Below, one piece after another: positions 32,344-41,697 of a stretch of 64,000 bases of DNA; position 1 is the stretch's first letter; each line of letters starts with the position of its first letter. The DNA is from Streptomyces sp. Z26. Lineage in GTDB: Bacteria > Actinomycetota > Actinomycetes > Streptomycetales > Streptomycetaceae. Where the stretch lies: positions 4,450,501-4,514,500 of the forward strand of contig NZ_RCHV01000002.1 in assembly GCF_003665095.1 (NCBI RefSeq), in the 5' to 3' direction. The position numbers were made by a program, and so were the translations under genes. The notes under the pieces were generated by a model, which was not told the DNA's origin, searched no databases, and saw only the letters and a list, made by a program, of their open reading frames with translations.

Positions 32344-33590
32344 GCGAGGGCGACGTCCAGGTTCATCAGACGCCGGAACGCCACGCGGGGAGCCATGGTC
32401 GGCCGGCGTACCAGGGTGAGGCGGGGCAGGCGCCTGGTCAGCTCGCGCAGGAGCGTCTGCGCTTCCAGGCGGGCGAGCGGTGCACCGAGGCAGTAGTGGA
32501 TACCGCCGCTGAAGGCGAGGTGCGTGGGTCTGCGGGAGACGTGGAACCGCTCCGGCTCGGCGTACTTGTCCGGGTCGTGGTGCGCGGCGCCGACCATCAG
32601 GTGGACCATCTCGTCCGCCCGGAACGAGGTGCCCGACAGTTCGCAGTCCGTGGCGGCGACCCGGCTGATGACGTGCACGGGGGAGTCGTAGCGCAGGGTC
32701 TCCTCGACGAACGAGGGGATCTGGTCGGGGACTTCGGCGACCTGCTGCCACCGGTCCGGTTCCTCGACGAGCCGGAGGGCCATCAGGGAGAGCAGCGTCG
32801 AGGTGGTCTCCAGCGCGGCCAGGAGGGCGAACAGGGCGACGTAGTAGGCGCCTTCGTCGGCCTTCTCCCGGTCCGGCTCCAGGTCGTCCCACTTCCGCGT
32901 CCACTGCGAGACAGGGTCGTCACCCGGCTGTCTACGGCGATCCCGTACCAACTCCAGGAAGTACGCCCTGAGTTGCGCCATCGCCGTATCCGAGCGGGCC
33001 AACTGGCTGGCCGCGGGCAGCAGTTCCTGCGTGAACACCTGCTCGTGGGTCAACTCCCGCAGGTACGGCCAGTCCGCGGCCGGTATGGAGAGCCAGCTGC
33101 CTATCGTGGCGACCGGCAGCTCCTCGCTCACCAGCTCGACAAAGTCCGCCGTCCCGTCGTCCCGCAGCCGCCCGGCCAGCGAGTCGCAGAGCCGCTCGAC
33201 CGTACCGTCCACCGTGGCGCTGAGGCCCTGTATGGTCCCGCGGTCGAAGCTGCCGGTGACCCGCCGGGCCCGGGTGTGCTCCGGGGGGTTGAGCGCGGGC
33301 AGGGTGCTGCTGATCTCGCGCGCCGAGGAGGCGTTCCAGCGTGTCCGCGCACCCTGCTTCTCGCGCCACCGTTTGTCCGGTTCCAGCCAGTCACCACTCC
33401 GTAATATCCGGTCGCACAGCTCGAAGCTGGTGACGAGATGCCCTCCCCACGGGGCCGGAGCGACCCCGCCCCGTGCCCTGAGCTGCTGGTAGATCGGGTA
33501 CGGGTCCTTCTGCCCCTCCGCGGTGCGGAGGCGGGAGAAGAGGGAGAGGGTGGCCCGGCGGTCCGTGGTGAGGGTCGGCGTTTCGGTCAC
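32340..33590 (-). CDS. Cytochrome P450 (canonical)
   Basis: A 416-residue class I bacterial P450. The I-helix region is LLAALETTSTLLS near residue 255, the K-helix EXXR is EETLRYD near 297, and the heme loop FSGGIHYCLGAPLARLEA carries the Cys ligand near 367. GTG at 33590 has AAGGAG eight bases upstream. It lies 91 bases after the CYP157-like gene and overlaps the hydratase-like gene. In other Streptomyces conservons the second P450 is usually a CYP154; this protein does not obviously look like one, so I leave the subfamily open. It would need ferredoxin and reductase partners, none of which is nearby. Confidence 0.92.
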   Translation of the reverse strand: MTETPTLTTDRRATLSLFSRLRTAEGQKDPYPIYQQLRARGGVAPAPWGGHLVTSFELCDRILRSGDWLEPDKRWREKQGARTRWNASSAREISSTLPALNPPEHTRARRVTGSFDRGTIQGLSATVDGTVERLCDSLAGRLRDDGTADFVELVSEELPVATIGSWLSIPAADWPYLRELTHEQVFTQELLPAASQLARSDTAMAQLRAYFLELVRDRRRQPGDDPVSQWTRKWDDLEPDREKADEGAYYVALFALLAALETTSTLLSLMALRLVEEPDRWQQVAEVPDQIPSFVEETLRYDSPVHVISRVAATDCELSGTSFRADEMVHLMVGAAHHDPDKYAEPERFHVSRRPTHLAFSGGIHYCLGAPLARLEAQTLLRELTRRLPRLTLVRRPTMAPRVAFRRLMNLDVALA

Positions 33591-33681
33591 GATGACGGCT
33601 CCTTGCTTGGCACAGCCGTCATGCGTACCCCTCGGATGATTGAAACATCCAGTATCACGGTGACTCGCCGTGTAACGTACG

Positions 33682-35061
33682 TCACTCGCCTCTCGTCCAC
33701 GCCAGGAAGCGGCTGAACAGGCCCCCCTTGGGCTGCGACGGGGCCGGACGGGCCGCGTGCGACACCGGGCGGGACCGTTCCCCGCCGCCGGCCGCCTTCG
33801 GGACGGGCTGCGTGGCCGAGGCACCCGAACCGGGCGCCGCCATGGGCTTCATGACGCGCGGCGTGAAGCCGACCGGGATGGCCGCCAGGGACCGACTCCA
33901 CGGCGCGGGCACCCAGTTCAGCTCCTTGAACGGGACGCGCAGCTCGATGTCCGGCAGCCGGTTCAGCAAGGACTCCACCGCGGTCACCGAGATGATGAAG
34001 GCCGGGTCCTTCGCCGGGCACGCGTGCGGCCCGGCGCCGAACGCCAGATGCGCCTTCGCGCTCAGCTGCTCGCGGTGCTCCGTCAGCTTCGGGTCGGTGT
34101 TGGCGGCGGCGAACGAGATCAGCACCGGGTCGTTCGCCCGCAGCGTGCGACCCGCCAACTCGACGTCGTGCGTGGGGTAGTGGGCCGCGTAGTTGGCGAT
34201 CGGCGCGTAGTTCCACAGGGCCTGCGCCGTCGCGTCCTCCACGGGCAGCTTCGCCTGCTGCTCGTCGCTGAGGTAGAGGGCGCTGCTGGTGCCGATCACG
34301 GCGGTCAGCGGCGCGGTCCCGCCGGACAGCAGCGTGACGAGCTGGTGCAGGACCTCCTCGTCCGTCAGGTTCGCGGAGTGCTGCATCAGACGGGTCGTCA
34401 GGTCCTGACCCGGACTGCGGTGCTTGAGGGCGATCAGCTCCGACAGGGCGCCGCCCAGGATCTCGTCGGCGCCGGGCGTGCCCTCGAAGATGCCGCTGAT
34501 CCCGGTGATGACCCGGTCACCGATCTCCGGGGGGCAGCCGAACAGGTCGCTGAACACCAGCAGCGGCAACGGCATCGCGTAGTCGGCCATCAGCTCCGCC
34601 TGGCCGTGGGAGCCCGGGCTGAACTGGCTGATCAGGTAGTCGGCGGACTGCTGGGTCTGCCGTACGAGCTGCATCTCGTTGACCGTGGCGAGGCTGTCCG
34701 TGACCGCCTGCCGCAGCCGGGCGTGTGCCGCCCCGTCGCTGAACAGCGCGTTGGGGCGGTAGCCCATCATGGGCAGGGCCGGGCTGTCGGCCGGGACCCG
34801 GCCCTCGTTCAACGCGTTCCAGCGGCGCGAGTCCCGGACGAACGAGACCGGGTTCTGGAGGATGTGGAGGCTCGCGTCGTAGCTGGTGATCAGCTCGACC
34901 TCCACACCCGGAGCGATGTCCACCGGTGCGCTGGGGCCCAGCGTCCGCAGGTAGGCGTAGTGGCCCTCCGGGTCCGACCCGAAGTCGGGCCCGAACAACT
35001 GGACGTTGTTGTGTGCGGGGCAGCCGGTGGTTTCACCGTCGGCGCTGGAATGCTGCTGCAT
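33682..35061 (-). CDS. cvnE: Conservon cytochrome P450, CYP157-like without EXXR (CvnE)
   Basis: A 459-residue P450-fold protein in the cvnE position. The heme loop reads LAFGAGPHACPAKDPAF with the Cys ligand near residue 348, and Pro follows it instead of Gly. The K-helix position reads QALWNYAP, so the normally invariant Glu and Arg are absent. Loss of EXXR with a similar Q/L/W motif is the known hallmark of the CYP157 family found in Streptomyces conservons. An extra 60-residue C-terminal tail is low-complexity and ends in the amphipathic KGGLFSRFLAWTRGE, which could touch membrane or CvnD. ATG at 35061 has AGGAG eight bases upstream; the gene follows cvnD by 11 bases. Confidence 0.88.
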   Translation of the reverse strand: MQQHSSADGETTGCPAHNNVQLFGPDFGSDPEGHYAYLRTLGPSAPVDIAPGVEVELITSYDASLHILQNPVSFVRDSRRWNALNEGRVPADSPALPMMGYRPNALFSDGAAHARLRQAVTDSLATVNEMQLVRQTQQSADYLISQFSPGSHGQAELMADYAMPLPLLVFSDLFGCPPEIGDRVITGISGIFEGTPGADEILGGALSELIALKHRSPGQDLTTRLMQHSANLTDEEVLHQLVTLLSGGTAPLTAVIGTSSALYLSDEQQAKLPVEDATAQALWNYAPIANYAAHYPTHDVELAGRTLRANDPVLISFAAANTDPKLTEHREQLSAKAHLAFGAGPHACPAKDPAFIISVTAVESLLNRLPDIELRVPFKELNWVPAPWSRSLAAIPVGFTPRVMKPMAAPGSGASATQPVPKAAGGGERSRPVSHAARPAPSQPKGGLFSRFLAWTRGE

Positions 35062-35072
35062 TGCCGTCGCTC

Positions 35073-35633
35073 CTAGTTCAGTATGGACATCAAGTGCTTG
35101 ACGAGGGTGATGAGTGCTTGCGCGGAGGACTGCTCGTCGCGTACGTCGCAGTGCACGACGGGGGTCTCGTCCGAGAGGTTCAGGGCTTCGCGTACCTCGT
35201 CGAGCGGGTAGTCGGTCGTCCCGTCGAACCGGTTGACGCCGATCGTGTACGTCAGGCCGAAGCGCTCGACCAGGTCCAGGACGGGGAAGCTCTCGTGGAG
35301 CCGCGCCGGGTCGACGAGGACGAGCGCGCCCAGCGCGCCCCGGGACAGCCCCTCCCACATCTCCTTGAAACGCTCCTGGCCGGGCGTCCCGAAGAGGTAC
35401 AGGACCAGCGTCTCGCTGAGAGTCAGCCGACCGAAGTCCATGGCCACGGTGGTGGTCGTCTTGTGCGGGGTGCCGGAGAGGTCGTCGAAGCCCTCGCTGG
35501 CCTCGGTGATCTCCTCCTCGGTCTGGAGCGGCTCGATCTCGGAGATGCTGGCGATGCAGGAGGTCTTCCCGACTCCGAAGTGACCCACGATGAGGATCTT
35601 CACTGCGTGCGAGACATCTGGATTCAGGTACAC
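35073..35633 (-). CDS. cvnD: Conservon small GTP-binding protein (CvnD)
   Basis: A 186-residue small GTPase. G1 is VGHFGVGKTS near residue 17, Thr residues in HKTTTTVAMDFG supply the G2 region, G3 is FGTPGQER near 82, and G4 is the variant NRFD near 137 in place of NKxD. Such proteins belong to the MglA/CvnD group that forms a membrane-associated complex with CvnA, CvnB and CvnC, likened to eukaryotic G-protein signalling. GTG at 35633 is chosen because GGAG lies seven bases upstream; a TTG at 35639 overlaps the cvnC stop. The signal and output of this complex are not known from sequence. Confidence 0.93.
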   Translation of the reverse strand: MYLNPDVSHAVKILIVGHFGVGKTSCIASISEIEPLQTEEEITEASEGFDDLSGTPHKTTTTVAMDFGRLTLSETLVLYLFGTPGQERFKEMWEGLSRGALGALVLVDPARLHESFPVLDLVERFGLTYTIGVNRFDGTTDYPLDEVREALNLSDETPVVHCDVRDEQSSAQALITLVKHLMSILN

Positions 35634-35635
35634 GG

Positions 35636-36016
35636 TCAAGCTCCGAATCGGGTCTTCAGGCCGTCCAGGACGGCCATGAGCACTTCGAGGTCGGTGTGCT
35701 CAGCACGCGGAACGGGGTTCCTCACGAGCAGCAGGTTGCGCTCCTCCATCTGGGCCAGCAGGATGCGCACGACGCCCAGGGGCAGGTGCGTGTAGCCCGC
35801 GACCTCGGCGACGGACAGGTAGCCGTCGGTGATGACCTCCATCACGGCACGTGCCTCCGGGGAGAGCGTGCGCGCCGAGTGGGCGCCCTTCTGCGCGGTC
35901 ACCAGGGTGGTGTGCGCGTACTGGTGCTCGGGGGGCAGCGCACGACCACTGGTGATCACGAACAGGGGTACTAAGTCCGAGGTCAGTTCGAGGTCCTGCT
36001 CCGGATCGTTAGGCAT
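35636..36016 (-). CDS. cvnC: Conservon DUF742 protein (CvnC)
   Basis: A 126-residue DUF742 protein. VPLFVITSGRALPPEHQYAH at residues 17-36 and LSPEARAVMEVITDGYLSVAEVAGYTHLPLGVVRILL at 51-87 are the family signature; the latter resembles a winged helix. It ends with the usual LEVLMAVLDGLKTRF. It is thought to link the CvnA kinase-like protein and CvnD in the conservon complex. ATG at 36016 follows GAGGGAG and overlaps cvnB by eight bases. Confidence 0.94.
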   Translation of the reverse strand: MPNDPEQDLELTSDLVPLFVITSGRALPPEHQYAHTTLVTAQKGAHSARTLSPEARAVMEVITDGYLSVAEVAGYTHLPLGVVRILLAQMEERNLLLVRNPVPRAEHTDLEVLMAVLDGLKTRFGA

Positions 36017-36854
36017 CGCCGACTCCCTCGCCTCGTACGGCCCCGTCCCGGGTCAGAGCAGGCGCGATCTCGTGCAGGCGGTTGGCGAACTCCTCGATGT
36101 CGCAGTCGTGTTCGGCCGCCGCCGTGAGGAACGCACGCTTTCCCGCCGCGATCAGGAAGATCCAACCGTGTGCGAACTCGATGACGGTCTGCCGCCATTC
36201 GGTCTCGTCCACGGACCCTATGAAGTGGAACGTGGCGCGGCTGTAGGCGTGGATGCCCGTCATGGCCGCGGAGATCGTGTCCGCCAGGTCCCGGCTGATG
36301 CCCGAACTCGCCCCGCGCGGCAGCCCCTCGGCGCCGAGCAGCAGGGCGTGGCTGGCGCCGGGCACCTCGGAGATCACCCGGTCCAGCTCGGGCAGGACGA
36401 GCCCCGACCCGCTCGGCCCGGTGCCGTACGACGCCTTCGCGTGCCCGGTCCGCTCCTTGGCGTTGACCCGGGCGTGCGAGACGAGGTTGTCGCCCAGCCG
36501 CGCCACCAGACGGTGCATCCGGAACGAGATCTGCTGCATGTCCACGTCGGGCTCAGCGGCGGCGGCCAGATAGGCGCCCTGCCCCGCCCCGATGAGGAAC
36601 ACCCAGCCGTGGGCGAACTCGATGATGGTCTGGTTCCACTGCCGGTCCTCCGCGTCGCCCGCGAAGTGGGCGGTGGCCCGGCTCAGCGACTGCATGCCGG
36701 ACATGGCGGCGGAGATCGTGCGCGCGTCCTGCTCGGTGAGACCGTCCGTGGCGCCGCGGAGTATGCCGTCCGCGGACAGCAGCACGGCGTGCCGGGCGCG
36801 CGGGACGTTGTGGACGATGTCCTTGAGCATCCACGACAGATCGTCAGTGGTCAT
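36009..36854 (-). CDS. cvnB: Tandem double-Roadblock/LC7 protein (CvnB fusion)
   Basis: A 281-residue protein made of two Roadblock/LC7 domains in tandem. A normal CvnB is a single domain of about 130-140 residues. Copy 1 (residues 1-125) has LSWMLKDIVHNVPRARHAVL and TIIEFAHGWVFLIGAGQGAY; copy 2 (about 150-270) has LDRVISEVPGASHALLLGAE and TVIEFAHGWIFLIAAGKRAF. A 25-residue polar linker joins them. Roadblock proteins dimerise and act as regulators of the GTPase, so the fusion may be a covalent pseudo-dimer (inferred). It overlaps cvnA by four bases at the start and cvnC by eight at the end. Confidence 0.93.
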   Translation of the reverse strand: MTTDDLSWMLKDIVHNVPRARHAVLLSADGILRGATDGLTEQDARTISAAMSGMQSLSRATAHFAGDAEDRQWNQTIIEFAHGWVFLIGAGQGAYLAAAAEPDVDMQQISFRMHRLVARLGDNLVSHARVNAKERTGHAKASYGTGPSGSGLVLPELDRVISEVPGASHALLLGAEGLPRGASSGISRDLADTISAAMTGIHAYSRATFHFIGSVDETEWRQTVIEFAHGWIFLIAAGKRAFLTAAAEHDCDIEEFANRLHEIAPALTRDGAVRGEGVGDA

Positions 36855-38122
36855 GCGTCTTCGGTCCCTTCTTCCGGGGAGGGGACGTCCAGGTTGCGGC
36901 CGGAGAGCGTGCCGCGTTGCAGGGCGCCGAGGCTGCCGCCGGACCGGCGCTGGAGCGGCGGGGTACCCGCCTGCTGCCCGCCGGGCTGGCCACCGTACTG
37001 ACCGCCGTACTGGTCACCGGGTTGAGCGGCGTGCTGGCCGCCGTACTGCCCGACGTTGCCGTCCTGGCCGCCGGTGGCGCTCGTCAGGGGCGCCTGCCGC
37101 GCCGCCCGCTTCGGGAGGCCGTGCACCGTACGGGACGAGGCGCGCGCCTGGCTCTCGCCGCGGCGGATGTTGATCGGGGCGTTGGCGTCCCGCTCGGGCT
37201 CCGGCGCCGGCGTCTCTTCCATGGTCCACAGCTCCTTGGGCAGCAGGACGACAGCACGGACACCGCCGTAGCGGGACACACCGGTCACGTCGACCTTGAA
37301 TCCGTACTGGCGCGCGATCAGACCGATGACGGGGAACCCGAACTTCGGCTGGTTGCCCAGTTGGGAGAGCCCGGGGACCGCTTCACCGGACAGCAGCGCG
37401 ACGGCCTTCTGCCGGTCCTCGTCGCTCATGCCGACGCCCGCGTCGTCGATGACGATGCACAGGTTGCCCTGGACGCGCTGGAAGGTGACCTCGATGGGTG
37501 CGTCGTGCTGCGAGAAGCTCGCCGCGTTGTCCAGCAGCTCCGCGACCGCGAGGGCCACGGGGGCGACCGCCGACGCCTTGAGCGCCATGCCGCTCTGCTG
37601 CACCAGCTCGACCCGCTGGAAGTTGCGGATCTGGCCCTGCGCGCTGCGCACCACGTCGTAGACGCTGGCGGGCTTGTTGCGGCGGCCGAGGGGGGCGCCG
37701 CACATCACGGCGATGCCCTGGGCCTTACGGCCCATCTGCGCGTTGGCGTGGTGGACCTCGAGGAGGTCGGACAGCACCGCGTGGCCGCCGTACTTGCGCT
37801 GGATGTCGTCGAGGAGCGTGGTCTGCTCCGCGGCGAGGCTCTGGAGGAAGCGGGCCGCGCCCTTGAGGACGGCCTTCGTGCTCTCCTCCGACGCGCGCTC
37901 GGCCTCCCGGATGGCGGTGACCTGCTGCTGCCGGAACCGCTCCAACGCGGCCTGTGCCGAGTCCAGTTGGCCTTGCGTCAGGTTCAGTCGCTGGGTCAGG
38001 GCGTGCTCGGCTTCTCCCTTCTTCGTCTCCAGGGCTCTGTTGCGGGCGACAAGGGCCGCGGCTACGGCAATGGCTATCGCCAAGGCCGCGACCAGGCACC
38101 ACATCAGCACATCTAGGGACAT
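36851..38122 (-). CDS. cvnA: Conservon sensor-kinase-like membrane protein (CvnA)
   Basis: A 423-residue protein. One N-terminal membrane helix (MSLDVLMWCLVAALAIAIAV) is followed by a long coiled coil (about residues 30-110) and a histidine-kinase-type ATPase domain: AVAELLDNAASFSQHDAPIE (N box) near residue 220, VIDDAGVGMSDED (G1) near 262 and an FGFPVIGLIARQYG segment near 300. There is no obvious phosphoacceptor histidine block, as in other CvnA proteins. The last 120 residues are low-complexity, with GQYGGQ repeats. ATG at 38122 has GGGAAGG five bases upstream; an upstream ATG would put an odd extension before the helix. It is the first gene of the conservon. Confidence 0.92.
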   Translation of the reverse strand: MSLDVLMWCLVAALAIAIAVAAALVARNRALETKKGEAEHALTQRLNLTQGQLDSAQAALERFRQQQVTAIREAERASEESTKAVLKGAARFLQSLAAEQTTLLDDIQRKYGGHAVLSDLLEVHHANAQMGRKAQGIAVMCGAPLGRRNKPASVYDVVRSAQGQIRNFQRVELVQQSGMALKASAVAPVALAVAELLDNAASFSQHDAPIEVTFQRVQGNLCIVIDDAGVGMSDEDRQKAVALLSGEAVPGLSQLGNQPKFGFPVIGLIARQYGFKVDVTGVSRYGGVRAVVLLPKELWTMEETPAPEPERDANAPINIRRGESQARASSRTVHGLPKRAARQAPLTSATGGQDGNVGQYGGQHAAQPGDQYGGQYGGQPGGQQAGTPPLQRRSGGSLGALQRGTLSGRNLDVPSPEEGTEDA

Positions 38123-38767
38123 GAAAACCTTCCCTGGCGCGTAGTAGGCAGCGGCCGCCGACCCATCTCGCTGAAATCCGTGGTGAAGCCACCAGAAAGG
38201 CACGGACATTGCCACACGGGTGAGCAGGCTGACCCAGAGCGCCCAACCATCAAAGTGGATCAAGGCCGAGGACGCCGAAATGCTATCACCGCATATGCAC
38301 GGCGACGCCTCTCTCCGGACGGACTAAACCCTGTCTCCGCGAGTTCCGCAAGCCGGAGTTGACGGGGTGTTCGACGGGTCGCACGCGGGGCGCCCGGATG
38401 GTCCGCGCAGGTCCGGTACGGACCCCCGTACGGCATCTACGACCCCCCGTCGACGCCCGGAACGTGCCCGGATGCGCGGGCGAAATGCCTGGTCAGTGAA
38501 GGCCGTTCCGCTCTCCACCCGATACGGGTCGCCGTGGTCGGGCAAGGGGCGCCGCCGGCGCGGGAGTTCGCAGGTGAGGCGGGCGACGGTGGTGCGCGGA
38601 GGGCCGTACGGCGTCGCGTTCGGGATTCCGCTTCCGCGTAGTGGCCGGTGACGAACGGGGTGGAACCGGTCGGTCCGGACGCCTTCCTGACGCGAACGCG
38701 CGGGCCGGTGAGGCCCGTTCTGCTACCGTGCCCCCGCACTTCGGGCGACGACGGGTCGGAAAGGCGC
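38123..38767. other. Upstream region of the conservon, no gene
   Basis: A 645-base region left of the amidohydrolase end. It should contain the cvnA promoter. The stretch 38170-38350 is less GC-rich (for example GAAATGCTATCACCGCATAT near 38277), and GGTCCGGTACGGACC near 38411 is a short dyad. No reading frame here has the codon bias of the neighbours. Confidence 0.45.
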
Positions 38768-40045
38768 CTACGGGCGTCCTGTCGGCGGGCGCCGACTCGT
38801 GGGGTGCCCGGTCGACGCGCGTTCACCGGTGACGATCCCTCCGTCCAGGACGGTCAGCCGGAGTTCGCGGAGATTTCTGATGTCCGTGGTCGGATCCGCG
38901 CCCAACAACAGCAGATCCGCGCGTTTTCCGGGTGCCACCGCGCCGAGGTCCGGCCGTCCCAACTGCCGTGCCGCGCCACTCGTTCCGGCGGCGAGCGACT
39001 GCGTCGGAGTCATGCCAGCGGCGACCATCAGCGCGGCCTCGTCCAACGTGTTCGCGCCGAACGTGCCGTGCCCGGTGAACGAGTCGCTGCCCAGGGCGAC
39101 ATGGACGCCCGCCGCCGCCAACTTCCGTACGTTCCCCCGTAGATGCGGGTGGTTCGCGTCGTGCGCCCAGAGCGTCGGCACGTACGTCACCCCGCGGTCC
39201 CGCAGCAGCGTCACCAGCCCGTCGTCGGTGAGCGGTTCGACCGTGACGCCGTGCTCCAGCCCGTCCGTTCCCGCCTCCACCGCCTCGCGCGCCGCGGCCT
39301 GTTGGGTCGTGTGGACCGTCACCCGCAGCCCGCGCTCGTGCCCGGCCTCGACGCCCGCGCGGAGCAGGTCGCGGGGGAGCCGTACGAGCGGGACCGCGTC
39401 GGGGAACGGCGGTACCCGCCACACGTACCCCGGCGCGTCCCCGTGCGCGCACGCCCCCTCCGACAGCAGCTTCACCGCGTCCACCCCTTGGTCGGCCAGC
39501 CGGTGCACCAGGTCGCGCATCTCCCGTACGCCGTCCACCTCGGCCGCGAACCGTGCGCGCGCCCAGGGGTTGCGGCGGAGGACCGTGGCCGCCGGGTGCC
39601 CGTCCCGGCCGGTGATGCCGGGGCCGGTCGCCAGCAGCCGCGGGCCGGGCACGGTTCCGGCGGCGATCCGGGCGCGGGTCCCCAGCACGGCCTCCGCCGG
39701 GTCGCCCACCGACCGGACGGTGGTGACGCCGTACCTCGGGAACCGGCCGAGCAGCCCCGGCAGTCGGTCCCGCTCGAACGCGCGCAGCGACGCCTCGTCG
39801 GTCACCGCCGCCACGTCGTAGAGGTGGACGTGCGTGTCGATCAGCCCCGGCACCACCCAGCCCCCGGCCGCGTCCACCTCCCGTACGCCGCGCGGTGGTG
39901 CCGAGTCAACGGAGACCGCGGAGACGGCCGAGACGTCGGTGCCGCTGACGGCGACGTCGTACAGGCCGGGGAGCGCGGCGCGGCCGTCGAAGACGTGCGC
40001 GCGGCCGATGACCAGGTCGGGGGGTGCGGTGGCGGTGGGGTGCAC
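38768..40045 (-). CDS. Metal-dependent amidohydrolase, imidazolonepropionase-like
   Basis: A 425-residue amidohydrolase. The metal motif DTHVHLYD (HxH) is near residue 67 after GGWVVPGLI. VKLLSEGACAH near 180 holds the lysine position often carbamylated in this family, VTVHTTQQAAA near 230 and LEHGVTVE near 250 supply further histidines, and ALGSDSFTGHG near 325 has the catalytic Asp. The profile suits cytosine-deaminase/prolidase-like and imidazolonepropionase-related hydrolases acting on cyclic amides or peptides. GTG at 40045 has AGGAG eight bases upstream. It follows an Rrf2-type gene by 122 bases in the same direction and may be controlled by it. Confidence 0.87.
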   Translation of the reverse strand: MHPTATAPPDLVIGRAHVFDGRAALPGLYDVAVSGTDVSAVSAVSVDSAPPRGVREVDAAGGWVVPGLIDTHVHLYDVAAVTDEASLRAFERDRLPGLLGRFPRYGVTTVRSVGDPAEAVLGTRARIAAGTVPGPRLLATGPGITGRDGHPAATVLRRNPWARARFAAEVDGVREMRDLVHRLADQGVDAVKLLSEGACAHGDAPGYVWRVPPFPDAVPLVRLPRDLLRAGVEAGHERGLRVTVHTTQQAAAREAVEAGTDGLEHGVTVEPLTDDGLVTLLRDRGVTYVPTLWAHDANHPHLRGNVRKLAAAGVHVALGSDSFTGHGTFGANTLDEAALMVAAGMTPTQSLAAGTSGAARQLGRPDLGAVAPGKRADLLLLGADPTTDIRNLRELRLTVLDGGIVTGERASTGHPTSRRPPTGRP

Positions 40046-40167
40046 GGGGTGCGCTCCTGGGGGTCGGTGGGTGTGGTGACCGCAACCGCCACTCTGGAGG
40101 TGGCAGTACGGGCCGGGGTGGGCCCGGGTCGGGTCGGTGTCGGTACGTGCGGGGTCGGGCTGCCGGG

Positions 40168-40614
40168 TCAGCGTGCGGTGGCGGGTGGACCCTCGGCGCT
40201 GCGCACCCTGCTGAGGAGGGCCGCGACCGTCGTACGGCCGAGCCGTTCCTCCAGGGCCCGTTCCGCCTCGCGGAACTCCGCGTCCAGCAGTGCGCCGATG
40301 TGGCGCCCCACCTCGCACGCGTCGCTGGGCGGGTGGGTGTGCCGCGACAGGACCGGGCCGTCCTCGACGGCGGCATAGGCGTCGTACAGCGTGATGTCCC
40401 GCGCCGCCCGGCACAGCGACCAGCCGCCGCCCCGGCCCTCGGTGGACCGTACGAGCCCGGCGTCCCGCAGGCGGCCGAGCACGCGTCGCACGAGTACGGG
40501 GTTGCCCGCCAGGCTGTCCGCGATCTCCGTCGAGGTGAGGGAGCCGCCGCCGCGGTGCGCGAGCATCGTCAGCGCGTGGATCGCGACCGCGCTCCTGCTG
40601 CTGAGCCCCGCCAT
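40168..40614 (-). CDS. Rrf2-family transcriptional regulator
   Basis: A 148-residue regulator. The winged helix covers residues 5-75: SSRSAVAIHALTMLAHRGGG, TEIADSLAGNPVLVRRVLGR and GLVRSTEGRGGGWSL, the usual Rrf2 wing. The three-cysteine cluster that holds iron-sulfur in IscR and NsrR is not present; only isolated cysteines occur (SLCRA, SDACEV), so a YwnA-like non-cluster type is more likely. ATG at 40614 has GGGGAG six bases upstream; ATG at 40632 is less likely. CAACT (40690-40694) and AGTTG (40706-40710) flank a possible operator upstream. The adjacent amidohydrolase is the natural candidate target. Confidence 0.88.
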   Translation of the reverse strand: MAGLSSRSAVAIHALTMLAHRGGGSLTSTEIADSLAGNPVLVRRVLGRLRDAGLVRSTEGRGGGWSLCRAARDITLYDAYAAVEDGPVLSRHTHPPSDACEVGRHIGALLDAEFREAERALEERLGRTTVAALLSRVRSAEGPPATAR

Positions 40615-40716
40615 GTCCCGCTCCCCGCCCATCACTCGCGGTCCCGCACGCCTGTGCCGTGGCCCGCTCCGTGCCGTGGCCCGCACTGTCAACTGCCACG
40701 ACTGTAGTTGCGGTAA

Positions 40717-41307
<591 letters not shown>

Positions 41308-41318
41308 ATCGACTGACG

Positions 41319-41362
41319 CGCAGCTGGGGCCCGCATCCTACGGGGTGCGGGCCCCAGCTGCG
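41319..41362 (+). terminator. Long terminator hairpin of the cold-shock gene
   Basis: A 20-bp stem (41319-41338 with 41343-41362; one wobble pair) with a TACG loop starts 11 bases after the csp stop. No T tract follows. Confidence 0.8.
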
Positions 41363-41697
41363 TTCCGCTCGCGCGGCGCTCCCCCGCGGGGCGGTTCCGC
41401 GTGGTCGGCGTTGCCGCGACATCTGCCCCGGAGCAGGTGCGCGAACCTCCTCCGTGTGAAGAACGGTCCTCGGAAACTTCTGCGTACCGCCCTTGTGCGA
41501 GCCGGTGCGGTCGTACGCGACCAGGTCTCGAATGCGTTCCGCGCGACCCGTTCACGCGGCTCTTCGAGGAATTCGTTCAGCAAAGCATTTCCCGGTGCGC
41601 GCCCCACGGAGAAAGGCTTCGCACGTCCGCCGTACACGGCGGCAGAAGCCGCACTTCGAACGGGCTCGGCTCCTCGTCCCTCTCCCTGTGAGGCACC
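41363..41697. other. Leader region of the small conserved gene, with composite hairpin
   Basis: About 335 bases without a supported gene. GGCTTC (41615-41620) pairs with GAAGCC (41645-41650) around an inner stem CCGCCGT/ACGGCGG (41627-41642). This sits about 48 bases before the ATG at 41698. Confidence 0.5.

Noticed and set aside
40168-40614. Iron-sulfur sensing by the Rrf2-type regulator
   Set aside because: The three-cysteine ligand set of IscR/NsrR is not present, so a cluster cannot be supported.
41363-41697. Overlapping short frames in several phases between csp and the small conserved gene
   Set aside because: None shows codon bias or recognisable protein sequence.
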